From Coprenecus sp902388455 (lineage in GTDB: Bacteria; Bacteroidota; Bacteroidia; Bacteroidales; UBA932), in the NCBI GenBank assembly GCA_963931615.1, contig OZ007032.1, forward strand, positions 1,736,001 through 1,800,000: a stretch of DNA of 64,000 bases, read 5' to 3'. The translations under genes were made by a program, and so were the position numbers. Positions within the stretch are counted from its first letter, which is position 1, and the number at the start of each line of letters is the position of its first letter. Below are positions 30,561 to 39,248 of the stretch, in pieces. The notes under the pieces are model-generated. The model had not been told where the DNA came from. It ran no database searches and was given only the letters and a program-made list of their open reading frames with translations.

Positions 30561-30873
30561 TGGTTATAGTATTTGAACGTTTTCCTTTTTTGTTTGCCTA
30601 CTCTTATAACCAAAATCGTGCCAATGTTTATAACTTACTATTTTACAATATTTTACTACATTCTACACCCGTCTTAATTGTACACATTTCATACATTCCG
30701 GTGTATGATTTTTTGAAATTGTCAAAATTTCATACATCGCATTGCTCTGCGCTCGGCTTCTGCACGTGTTTGGCCTGACGGCCACATATACGGTGGCGCC
30801 TCGGCTTAGCAAATAAATTTGCTCTGCTCTCGGCTTCTGCGTATATTTACATATCGAAATATGAAATAGGTAT
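30561..30873. other. Intergenic region with a 22-bp direct repeat
   Basis: No gene is seen. TTGCTCTGC(G/T)CTCGGCTTCTGC occurs at 30742-30763 and again at 30819-30840, 21 of 22 bases identical and 77 bp apart, with a partial copy near 30799 (CCTCGGCTTAGC). An interrupted inverted repeat, GAAATT with AATTTC, lies at about 30714-30731. The M1 peptidase start follows. Confidence 0.6.
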
Positions 30874-33800
30874 ATGAAAATGCGAAATGTGCTCTTACTC
30901 TGCCTGATGGCTGTTTTAGCCACTCACATAGGCATGTCTGCTGACATACTAAGTTCCGGCAACACGGCAAACATTCCCGAGACCGGTGTGCCGCAGGAGC
31001 TGGCGCGGTGGCGGAAAGCCACTTACACGGATGTACGGTACCGGTTGCATTTCGACATACCGGAAGAACGCACGGAGAGGGTCGACGGGTGGATTACCGT
31101 CAGGATTAAACTTGACGCTCCGGCAGATATCGTGCTGGATTTCAGGGAGCCGGCTTCGAGCGTACATGAGGTCAGCATCAACGGGACGCTGCCGCAGCCG
31201 TGCTGCTTCATTCAGAACGAGCACATCGTCATACCGGCGGCGCTGACCAGGGCCGGGGAAAATACGGTGGATATCGTATTCACTGCCGGAGACCAGTCCC
31301 TGAACCGCAACGACGAGTTCCTGTACACTCTCCTGGTACCCGACCGGGCCCGCACCCTCTTCCCCTGCTTCGATCAGCCGGACATGAAAGCACTTTACAC
31401 CCTGTCACTCGAAGTTCCGATGACATGGAAAGCCGTATCCAACACCTATGTGGACAAGGAAGAGAACCTACCGGCCGAAGAGGGTACCCGCAAGCTGATC
31501 ACCTTCTCCGAGACCGAGCCCCTGAGCACCTACCTCTTCTCATTCGTGGCCGGTGAGTTCTTCCAGAGGGACTACGATGACGGCCGCCACCGTTTCAGCG
31601 CCTACTACCGCGAGACCGATACGGTCAAGACGGCCCAGCTCGACGACATCTTCGCCCAGGTGGCCGCGTCCCTCGAGTGGCTCGAGGAGTACACCGGAGT
31701 GCCCTACCCCTTCGCCAAGTACGACTTCATCATCCTGCCCGGCTTCCAGTACGGCGGCATGGAGCATACCGGAGCCACCCTCTACAACGACGGACGGATG
31801 TTCCTCGGGCCCAACCCCACCCTCAGCGACGAGCTGTCCCGCACGGAACTCATAGCCCATGAGACCGCCCACATGTGGTTCGGTGACCTGGTGACGATGA
31901 AGTGGTTCGACGAGGTGTGGACCAAGGAGGTCTTCGCCAACCATTTCGCCGCGTGGATATCCGAGCCCCTCTACCCCGAGGTCAACCACCGGCTGAACCG
32001 CCTGCGCTCGTTCAACACCGCCGCCCTCAGCGAGGACCGCACCGAGGGCACCGTCTCCATATCCCAGGAACTGCCAAACCTGCGCTACGCCGGGCTCGTC
32101 TACGGCCAGATCATCTACAACAAGGCCCCGGTAATGATGGAAAAACTCATAGAGATCATGGGCCGCGACGCCTTCCGCCAGGGCATACAGACCTACCTGA
32201 AACGGTATGCCTACAGCAACGCCACCTGGGATGACCTCGTAGGCATCCTCGACAGCCTCACCTCTGCCGACCTGCGCGGCTTCAGCCGGGCCTGGGTCTA
32301 CGAAAAAGGCATGCCGGACCTCACATTCCGCATCACAGGCAAACACAGAGACAGCCTCACCGTCACCCAGAGCGACCCGCTCGGACGCGGCATACTCTGG
32401 CCACAGAGTTTCGGAGTAACGGTCAGCGACGGTACTCAGTCCGTACAGACGGAAGTACGCATGGACGCCGCCGAAATAACCATACCCATCGTGACCCATG
32501 CGGCCGGCACACCCTCAGGCACCGGACTTACCGGAGCGCGTTACATCCTGCCCAACACCGACGGCCGGGGATACGGCCGGTTCATCCTGCCACGGGAATC
32601 CGCCAGATGGCTGCTCGGCCATTGGCCTGAAATACAGGACGGCACCGCCCGCTTCGCCACTCTGATGAACCTCCAGGAGAACTACCTCGCCGGCCTGATA
32701 TCCGCCCTGGACTGGAGCCGTTCCATCCTCGCCGGCCTGGAGAAGGAGACCGACCAGCTCACCGCCTCCTCCCTCTCCGGTTTCCTCGGCCGGGCCATGG
32801 ACGACCTTAACGGGACAGACCGCGAGGCCGTAGAGCAGCTGCTGTGGACTCTGGCCCACACCCATCCCGAGCAGCCCATCCGCACGATTCTCCTGCGCTC
32901 CCTGCCGTCCGGACTCACAACCGCCGCTCTCTGCGACAGCCTGTACGCCATCTGGGAGACCCAAAGCGAGCCCCTGTACAGCGAGAACAACTACACTTCC
33001 CTCGCATGGGAACTCGCCATCCGTTTCCCGGACCGGGCCGGACACATACTCGCCACGCAACGGGCCCGCCTGACCGACCCCGACCGGCTCCGCCGCTTCG
33101 ACTACATCTCCAGAGCGGTAAATCCTGACGAAGCTGCCCGCGACACCCTATTCCAAAGCCTCATGCAGGCCGAAAACCGGCGCATAGAGCCCTGGACAGC
33201 CTCCGTACTCAGCCACCTCAACCACCCCCTGCGCGAGTCCTCCTCCGTCAGATACATCCGTCCCGGCCTCGACATCCTCGAGGAAGTCCAGCGCACCGGC
33301 GACATCTTCTTCCCGCGCAACTGGGCAGGAGCCCTGCTCGGCAGCCACCGCAGTCCGGAGGCATGGCAGGAAGTTCAGAAATTCCTCCAGGACAATCCGG
33401 ACTACCCCGTCCTCCTGCGCAACAAGATACTCCAGGCCTCCTACTCCCTTTTCAGAGCCAACACCACCGTTGCGGTCAGCACGACTCCCGAAGACTCCCT
33501 CATCTACGCCCGGACCATGCAGAAACTCCTGCCCCTTGCCGGCCGTCCCTCCGGAGAGATAATGACAGCTGCCGCAGAAGCCCTTTGCGGTACACCATAC
33601 AAAGGCGGTACACTCGAGAGCACCCCCGAACATCTCACGGTCAACCTGAGAGAGACCGACTGCATCCTCCTGGTGGAAGCCTGCACCGCAATGACCCTTC
33701 TGCTGAAGGACAATCCCAGGATGAAGGACAATCCAGGAGGCGGCATTCCTCCATTTGAGGACTTCTGCACCATGCTCCGCACCCTACGCTACCGCAACGG

Positions 33801-34281
33801 CATCATCAGCGGCTATCCTTCGAGGCTGCATTACACCTCTGAATGGCTGCTGCAGGCCCGGGACAACGGCATTTTACGGGAGGTGAGCGAGGAGCTCGGC
33901 GGCATCCCGCTGGAGCAGGAATTCTCCTTCATGTCCTCCCACAGGGACAATTATCCCCAGCTTCGGGGAAATGCCGGGACCGCGTCCGCAGAGCAGATAC
34001 GCAGGACCGAAGAACGGCTGGACACAGCCGCCGCCTATTTTTACATTCCTGCCGAGAAAATACGGGAGGCAGAGGCCAATATCCAGGACGGAGACATCAT
34101 CTGCATAGTCAGCAGTACACCAGGTCTGGACATCACCCACACCGGCATTGCCCGCCGCGCCGGGGACGGCAGCCTGCACTTCATCCACGCCTCCATGCTG
34201 GAAGGCAGGACAGTCATGGAAGCCCGCACCCTCCGGGAATACGTAAAAAAAGGCGGAATCCGTGTGGCCCGCCTTAATTGA
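30874..34281 (+). CDS. Exported M1 aminopeptidase fused to a DUF1460 (cell-wall amidase-like) domain
   Basis: This 1135-residue protein has a signal peptide (residues 1-22). Residues about 40-440 are an M1 zinc aminopeptidase: the substrate loop GGMEH (294-298), HETAH (His329, Glu330, His333) and Glu352 are all present. Residues about 480-860 resemble an ERAP1-like helical C-terminal part. Residues about 870-1135 match DUF1460, an NlpC/P60-like fold found in Bacteroides N-acetylmuramoyl-L-alanine amidases: GTPYKGGTLE, VNLRETDC (Cys930), GYPSRLHYTSEWL, LDITHTGIA (His1089) and HFIHAS. The reading frame is unbroken. Joining a peptidase with a peptidoglycan amidase domain suggests processing of muropeptides in the periplasm (inference). 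Confidence 0.88.
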   Translation: MKMRNVLLLCLMAVLATHIGMSADILSSGNTANIPETGVPQELARWRKATYTDVRYRLHFDIPEERTERVDGWITVRIKLDAPADIVLDFREPASSVHEVSINGTLPQPCCFIQNEHIVIPAALTRAGENTVDIVFTAGDQSLNRNDEFLYTLLVPDRARTLFPCFDQPDMKALYTLSLEVPMTWKAVSNTYVDKEENLPAEEGTRKLITFSETEPLSTYLFSFVAGEFFQRDYDDGRHRFSAYYRETDTVKTAQLDDIFAQVAASLEWLEEYTGVPYPFAKYDFIILPGFQYGGMEHTGATLYNDGRMFLGPNPTLSDELSRTELIAHETAHMWFGDLVTMKWFDEVWTKEVFANHFAAWISEPLYPEVNHRLNRLRSFNTAALSEDRTEGTVSISQELPNLRYAGLVYGQIIYNKAPVMMEKLIEIMGRDAFRQGIQTYLKRYAYSNATWDDLVGILDSLTSADLRGFSRAWVYEKGMPDLTFRITGKHRDSLTVTQSDPLGRGILWPQSFGVTVSDGTQSVQTEVRMDAAEITIPIVTHAAGTPSGTGLTGARYILPNTDGRGYGRFILPRESARWLLGHWPEIQDGTARFATLMNLQENYLAGLISALDWSRSILAGLEKETDQLTASSLSGFLGRAMDDLNGTDREAVEQLLWTLAHTHPEQPIRTILLRSLPSGLTTAALCDSLYAIWETQSEPLYSENNYTSLAWELAIRFPDRAGHILATQRARLTDPDRLRRFDYISRAVNPDEAARDTLFQSLMQAENRRIEPWTASVLSHLNHPLRESSSVRYIRPGLDILEEVQRTGDIFFPRNWAGALLGSHRSPEAWQEVQKFLQDNPDYPVLLRNKILQASYSLFRANTTVAVSTTPEDSLIYARTMQKLLPLAGRPSGEIMTAAAEALCGTPYKGGTLESTPEHLTVNLRETDCILLVEACTAMTLLLKDNPRMKDNPGGGIPPFEDFCTMLRTLRYRNGIISGYPSRLHYTSEWLLQARDNGILREVSEELGGIPLEQEFSFMSSHRDNYPQLRGNAGTASAEQIRRTEERLDTAAAYFYIPAEKIREAEANIQDGDIICIVSSTPGLDITHTGIARRAGDGSLHFIHASMLEGRTVMEARTLREYVKKGGIRVARLN

Positions 34282-34299
34282 GACTATATAATCCATCAC

Positions 34300-35853
34300 G
34301 TGAGACACCTTTTACTTACATTCATACTTGCCTGTGGAATTTACGGCATCTGCTCCGGCCAGACACTGGAAGCAGCCTTAAAGGCAGACTCCCTTTCCAG
34401 AAGCTATTCCGACAGATATCTGTTTTCAGAATCAATAGAATGCCTGGAGACAGCTGTTCCTGTCTATGAGGAACTGTCATACATGCGTGAACTGGCTGAT
34501 GCCAAATACAGACTGGGAGACATGTACTGTATGAAAGGCCAGTACCATCTCACACTGGGCTATACTGTAGACGCACTCAGAATATACGAAGCCGAAAAGG
34601 ACACTTACAATATTCTGAAATGCTACAACAGCCTGGCACAGATATACTACATCTGCGAAGAGTACGAAAGTTCCTCAAGATATCTCGAACTTTTCGGAGA
34701 AGGCGCAATAATGCTCCAGGACACTACATTGCTGATAAAGATGCTCAACAACAAGGCAGTCCTTGCCGGCGCAAACGCCGACACTGCTCTGACCGACCGG
34801 TACATAACAGAATGTCTGGAACTGACCCGCTCTTCAGGCGATGAAGAAGTCTGGCTGAACGTACTGATGAATCTACTTCCCGTCGCTCTCAATGTCCACA
34901 ATATCAATGACTCTATTCCAACAGCCCTGTACAGGCTCCTTAACGGGGCTGAAAGTATTGCCGAAAGGCTGGACGACATCAATATATCGGGAAGATATTT
35001 CTCGACTATAGGCCTGTGCCACTACATGACTGGAGAATATTCCAAGGCAGCAGAAGAGTACAACAAAGCTGTCGGCTACTTCTCCAAAGGAGAATTCGAA
35101 CTGTATCTCAACGAGTGCTATACGAGGCTGCACCACATCTACATGCACTTGGGGAACATGGAAAATGCCTACTCGTCTCTCCTGAAAGCACACAGCATAG
35201 ACTCGGCCATGGGGACTAAAAGCATGTACATATCCCTTTTCAAGTACGAGAACGAGCTGATGCTCTCGCACCAGCTGGAGCTGCTGGCGCATAAAAAGAA
35301 CCGCCAGAACGTCCTTCTGATGTCTGCAATACTGGTACTTCTGTTACTTACCATCCTTGCTATCATCTACTTCTACCGAAGGGCCATCCGGATACAGGCC
35401 AAAGAAGCATCGCTGAACAACAGAAACGACATCATCAAACTGAAAGAGCTGCAGCAGTCCAAAATGGACTCAATGATGCAGGAGACAGTTTCACGGCTGA
35501 CCCGCATGAGCTATCATTTCAATGACGAGGCCCTGCACAAGGAAATAGCAGCTGTATGTTCAGACCTGAAGGAAGCCATCAGCACGGAAAACTGGAAGGA
35601 AATAGACCAGTTCGTACCGGAATTCAACAGCACCTTCTTCGTAAAGCTCCTGAAAGACTTTCCGGACCTCTCCCTCAACGAGAGAAGACTGTGCGTCCTG
35701 CTGAATATGAACCTGACGACAAAACAGATTGCAGAAATCACAAAACAGTCCCCCCACAGCATAGACATTGCCAGATTCAGGCTCAGAAACAAACTGGGAA
35801 TCAATGACCGTACCGTATCACTCCAGGCATTTCTGTCAAAGTACAACCACTAG
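34300..35853 (+). CDS. TPR sensor with membrane helix and LuxR-like HTH
   Basis: This 517-residue protein starts at GTG, 18 bp after the M1 gene. It has a signal peptide (1-20), about six tetratricopeptide repeats (25-310; for example SGRYFSTIGLCHYMTGEYSKAAEEY), one membrane helix (about 332-355), a coiled-coil segment, and a C-terminal helix-turn-helix (LNERRLCVLLNMNLTTKQIAEITKQSPHSI). This layout, with a periplasmic TPR and a cytoplasmic DNA-binding end, is common in Bacteroidota and is thought to form one-component membrane regulators. The target genes are unknown; the adjoining M1-DUF1460 gene or the downstream lipoprotein are candidates. Confidence 0.85.
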   Translation: MRHLLLTFILACGIYGICSGQTLEAALKADSLSRSYSDRYLFSESIECLETAVPVYEELSYMRELADAKYRLGDMYCMKGQYHLTLGYTVDALRIYEAEKDTYNILKCYNSLAQIYYICEEYESSSRYLELFGEGAIMLQDTTLLIKMLNNKAVLAGANADTALTDRYITECLELTRSSGDEEVWLNVLMNLLPVALNVHNINDSIPTALYRLLNGAESIAERLDDINISGRYFSTIGLCHYMTGEYSKAAEEYNKAVGYFSKGEFELYLNECYTRLHHIYMHLGNMENAYSSLLKAHSIDSAMGTKSMYISLFKYENELMLSHQLELLAHKKNRQNVLLMSAILVLLLLTILAIIYFYRRAIRIQAKEASLNNRNDIIKLKELQQSKMDSMMQETVSRLTRMSYHFNDEALHKEIAAVCSDLKEAISTENWKEIDQFVPEFNSTFFVKLLKDFPDLSLNERRLCVLLNMNLTTKQIAEITKQSPHSIDIARFRLRNKLGINDRTVSLQAFLSKYNH

Positions 35854-35937
35854 GCAGTATATATATTGTGAATATATAATATTGACATGTATATATTTTG
35901 TATAATAAGACATGGATTGCAATCTGTAAGAAGTCAT

Positions 35938-35945
35938 TATATTTG
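35938..35945 (+). promoter_or_regulatory. Predicted -7 box for the BACON/FISUMP lipoprotein
   Basis: TATATTTG fits TAnnTTTG, with a TTG at 35917-35919, 18 bp upstream. The ATG at 36007 follows after a 61-bp leader. The preceding 80 bp are very AT-rich. Confidence 0.55.
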
Positions 35946-36006
35946 TTCCTGACATCCGGACAAGATGTCGCACAACAATTAAAACAACACACAAAACACT
36001 AAAGCC

Positions 36007-37356
36007 ATGATGAAGTCAAGTACTACCATTATTCTTTGCCTTGCGGCAGTTGCCCTGCTCCTGCCGTCGTGCAACAAGAACCTTAAGCCGGACCTTCTGC
36101 CCGGTATAACCGTTCAGTCGGATACAGTGTATGTATCATCTGAGGGAGGCGAAGCCGGATTTACCTATACCGTAGAGAATCCGGTGGAAAATGAAACACT
36201 CAAGGCAGAGCCACAAGCCGAATGGATAAGCGGAGTGACAGTCGGGAATGACGCCGTATCGTTTACCGTCAGCGCAAATACGGAAACAGAGGCAAGGACT
36301 GCCGGCATAATTCTCTCCTACTCGTCAGCATATGATACTGTATACGTAAGACAAGAAGCAGCCGAAATAACATATACAGACCTGGGAGAATACGCCAACT
36401 GCTACATAGTGCCTACAGAAGGACACTGGTTTTTCAATACCGGCAAAGTAAACGGAGGACAGATAGACGGCATCGCGTCAGTCGACTGGCTATGGGCCAC
36501 CAGCCCTGTTTCAGATTCTGAATCACAGGATATACTGACAAATATCGAGTATAGGGACGGAGCCGTCTACTTCACATCTACCGGCCAAAGAGGCAACCTG
36601 GTGCTCGCTGCCCTGGATGCTTCCGGCAATATAGTCTGGTCCTGGCACATATGGGCGGCAGAAACTCCCGGCTCACACATCTACCCCAACGGAGTGGAAT
36701 TCATGGACAGGTTCGTCGGAGCCTACGGAACAGAACCCGGGTCTACTGATGCATACGGCATGCTCTACCAATGGGGAAGAAAGGATCCGTTCTACGGCGG
36801 AACAATGAATGAAGCCACAGACAACATCGCATTCGCAACAGCCGAGGCAGAGACAATTGTCAACGAGAAACTCGGCAGGTCCTGGAAATTCATCGGGGAA
36901 GGAGCTGACGCATCCAGAGGCATCAGCGAACCTATGACTATGTTCTGCGCCCCGTCCAGCAACTGGATTCTCGACCCCGCGGAAACAAAGTGGGCAGAAC
37001 AGAAAACCGATACGGACCCCTGCCCTGCAGGATGGCGCGTACCTTCTTCCGAGGACTTCTCAGACATAGTCAACGCTGAATTCGACGTGGTGAAAAACGG
37101 CTTATCCCTGGATGGAGACGGGTTCACTGCCTGGTATCCGGCCCAAGGCTGCAGAGAAGACATTACCGGCGTATTGGTACTCATCAACAGCATGATGTGC
37201 TGGACCTCCACCGAACAGATCAGGGAAGATGTAATAGATCCATCCAAAATATACTATTTCTCAGAGAGAGTAGTCAGCAGCCCTTATCTTACAACAATGA
37301 ACAACTCTCCAGGTAACAGGGCCATGGCACAGCCCATACGCTGCATCAAGGAATAG
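36007..37356 (+). CDS. BACON/FISUMP-type surface lipoprotein
   Basis: This 449-residue protein has a lipoprotein signal ending in the lipobox LLPSC (near residue 22), an N-terminal BACON-like beta-sandwich (about 30-120; ITVQSDTVYVSSEGGEAGFTY and VYVRQEAAE), and a C-terminal domain with the motifs DPCPAGWRVPSSEDFSDI and IRCIKE of the Fibrobacter major paralogous (FISUMP) family. It should sit on the cell surface. Such proteins often bind polysaccharides or mucins, but no ligand is shown. A strong terminator follows. Confidence 0.88.
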   Translation: MMKSSTTIILCLAAVALLLPSCNKNLKPDLLPGITVQSDTVYVSSEGGEAGFTYTVENPVENETLKAEPQAEWISGVTVGNDAVSFTVSANTETEARTAGIILSYSSAYDTVYVRQEAAEITYTDLGEYANCYIVPTEGHWFFNTGKVNGGQIDGIASVDWLWATSPVSDSESQDILTNIEYRDGAVYFTSTGQRGNLVLAALDASGNIVWSWHIWAAETPGSHIYPNGVEFMDRFVGAYGTEPGSTDAYGMLYQWGRKDPFYGGTMNEATDNIAFATAEAETIVNEKLGRSWKFIGEGADASRGISEPMTMFCAPSSNWILDPAETKWAEQKTDTDPCPAGWRVPSSEDFSDIVNAEFDVVKNGLSLDGDGFTAWYPAQGCREDITGVLVLINSMMCWTSTEQIREDVIDPSKIYYFSERVVSSPYLTTMNNSPGNRAMAQPIRCIKE

Positions 37357-37387
37357 AACCTCCAGTTCATGCGTTATTTTCATTTCG

Positions 37388-37418
37388 GCCCGGAACAGAC
37401 TCTTGTTCCGGGCTTTTT
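37388..37418 (+). terminator. Intrinsic terminator after the lipoprotein
   Basis: A 10-bp perfect stem, GCCCGGAACA with TGTTCCGGGC, 6-nt loop, followed by TTTTT. Confidence 0.92.
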
Positions 37419-37513
37419 GTCTGGATCCGGCACAGTTTTTGAAAACAATCTTGCAAGACAAACCGCAACAAACTGCCTGCCATGTTGAAACTAATACTCA
37501 GAAATCTGGGCCA

Positions 37514-37520
37514 TACCCTA
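37514..37520. repeat. Left target-site duplication of the insertion sequence
   Basis: TACCCTA, identical to 39242-39248. Confidence 0.9.
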
Positions 37521-39241
37521 GGGACTGTCGTTTAATGTTTTCAATTTGAGCGGAGCTGCGACTTGTCCCATCAGTTTTCTGCTTCAAACTCCTCAAATTT
37601 TGGATTCTGTGTCTTATTCCGTCCTTTAAAGCCGGATTTTTCTGTTCTTCAAAGCCTAAAGGGTATAGTATCCCCATCATATGGCCTTTGGATAGGCATA
37701 TCATCGTGTCAGGCTGTTTCCTGTTTGGCCCGTTTATCGATTCTTTCCAGCAGCTGAACCACATTGGCCGTGTGGATGCCGAAGAAGATGTACAGGATTT
37801 CGGCATGCCTGGTCCTGGCTTTAATCCGTTTCAAGTCATAATGCTCCTTCTGCGTCCCGAACGAGCCTTCCATAGCTGTCGCCCTCACTCTCGCAAGTTC
37901 TTCACGCACTGCATCTTTATTCTTATTGCTCTCGCCATACGGACGTCCTCTCTTTGCGAAAGATGTCTGGATGCCGTTCTCCTTGCAATAGTCCCTGTTC
38001 GCAGTCCCGGCATATCCTGTGTCTCCTCCTACCTTTTTCGCTTCGACTCCGAACAGCCTCTTGTGCATCTTCAGGCAGTGAAGCAGCCTTGTGCCCTCGT
38101 TGAAGGCGTTGAATGACAACTTCTCAATGAACGATATCCCGTCGACCAATATGTTGTTGACCTTTGCTCCAAACTCCACGCCCTTTACCTCCTTGCCCCT
38201 CACTATCGGTCTCAGATACGGTTTGCTGATGCTCACTATCCTGTCCGGGATGCTCTCGCGGATGTCACTGCTCCGGAAGTGCCTCTTCTGCTGACGGTAC
38301 ATCCTCGTTATAATTTCCAACTCGCCTTTCTCCCGTACAGTCATCAGGTTCTCAACAGCCGCATTTTCTCTCTCCATGCGGCGTATCTCCCTCAGTATCT
38401 TTCCCAACAGCCCCAGCAGTCTCCTGGTTATCTTACGTGTCTGGACTTTTGTGCGTTTACGCTGCTTCCTGTAGGTCAGGTTCGCTTTCCGCACGTCAAG
38501 GTACTTTGTGCGCGGACGATGGATTCCCAGCCGCCTGCTCATCCCGCACATTGTCCCGTAGCTCTTCTCTATCCCCTCCCACAGCAACTTCGGATCTGTC
38601 GGGTACCGCATCCCGCTCTCGTAGCAGGTGGCATCCGTGTACATCGTGTCCAGATTCTCCATGTATGGTCTCCACATCTCCGCAAGTATATCCTGCTGCT
38701 GTTGGATCTTCAACTTGCCCGACAGCTCCAGAATTATGTCATCCAGCAGCTTGTAGTTTGTCAGGGGCCTCGCAGGGTCGATTATCACATCGCAGAACAT
38801 CTGGTAGTGAATGTTGCCGTTCAACTGTTCCATCAACTTAGGGCAGCTCAGTCCGGTGTACATCTTCAGGAACATCAGTGCGACCTTGCCTTCCGGCGTG
38901 AAATATGGCTTCCTTCCACGCCTTGGCCTCAGGCCCCTGCTTGTCAGCCCGAAGTTCTCCGCCATCTCACGCAGCGGAAGCAGCTTCTTTATCCTGCCCA
39001 ACTCGCTCTTCTCGAAAGTTGACCTGTAGAGATCATAAAAATTGAACTCCGTGAATGGAATATTTGGTGTTATCTCAGCAAAATTTTGTATTTTTGACAT
39101 CGCAAGTTTTTTTGCAATTCCTCCAAATTCAGCTTCCTACGGCCTGTTGGAGGAATTTTTGTTTATATTTCAAAGATATAAAATCTCTACCACATTGACA
39201 AACAATTTGTTAGAAAGATGTCAACATTTTACGACAGTCCC
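37521..39241 (-). mobile_element. 1721-bp insertion sequence with DDE transposase (IS5/IS1182-like)
   Basis: The terminal inverted repeats are 37521-37539 (GGGACTGTCGTTTAATGTT) and, on the opposite strand, 39223-39241 (GGGACTGTCGTAAAATGTT), 17 of 19 identical. The element is flanked by 7-bp direct repeats, TACCCTA. It holds one transposase gene on the minus strand. The structure is complete and both ends are intact, so the element is probably still mobile. The family name is inferred from the protein only. Confidence 0.93.
37709..39100 (-). CDS. DDE transposase of the insertion sequence
   Basis: This 463-residue protein has an N-terminal DUF772-like region (KVALMFLKMYTGLSCPKLMEQLNGN) and a DDE_Tnp_1-like catalytic core: Asp in MYTDATCYESG, Asp in GGDTGYAGTANR, and Glu in ATAMEGSFGTQKEHYDLKRI. 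A basic stretch rich in Arg/Lys lies between the first and second Asp. It cuts and pastes the element using the 19-bp ends. The reading frame is intact. Confidence 0.93.
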   Translation of the reverse strand: MSKIQNFAEITPNIPFTEFNFYDLYRSTFEKSELGRIKKLLPLREMAENFGLTSRGLRPRRGRKPYFTPEGKVALMFLKMYTGLSCPKLMEQLNGNIHYQMFCDVIIDPARPLTNYKLLDDIILELSGKLKIQQQQDILAEMWRPYMENLDTMYTDATCYESGMRYPTDPKLLWEGIEKSYGTMCGMSRRLGIHRPRTKYLDVRKANLTYRKQRKRTKVQTRKITRRLLGLLGKILREIRRMERENAAVENLMTVREKGELEIITRMYRQQKRHFRSSDIRESIPDRIVSISKPYLRPIVRGKEVKGVEFGAKVNNILVDGISFIEKLSFNAFNEGTRLLHCLKMHKRLFGVEAKKVGGDTGYAGTANRDYCKENGIQTSFAKRGRPYGESNKNKDAVREELARVRATAMEGSFGTQKEHYDLKRIKARTRHAEILYIFFGIHTANVVQLLERIDKRAKQETA

Positions 39242-39248
39242 TACCCTA
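39242..39248. repeat. Right target-site duplication of the insertion sequence
   Basis: TACCCTA, identical to 37514-37520; the permease frame continues directly after it. Confidence 0.9.

Noticed and set aside
39042..39248. A start of the permease inside the insertion sequence as the natural start
   Set aside because: The true 5' end is at 37482; the 69 codons before 39249 are antisense to the transposase N-terminus and its end region.
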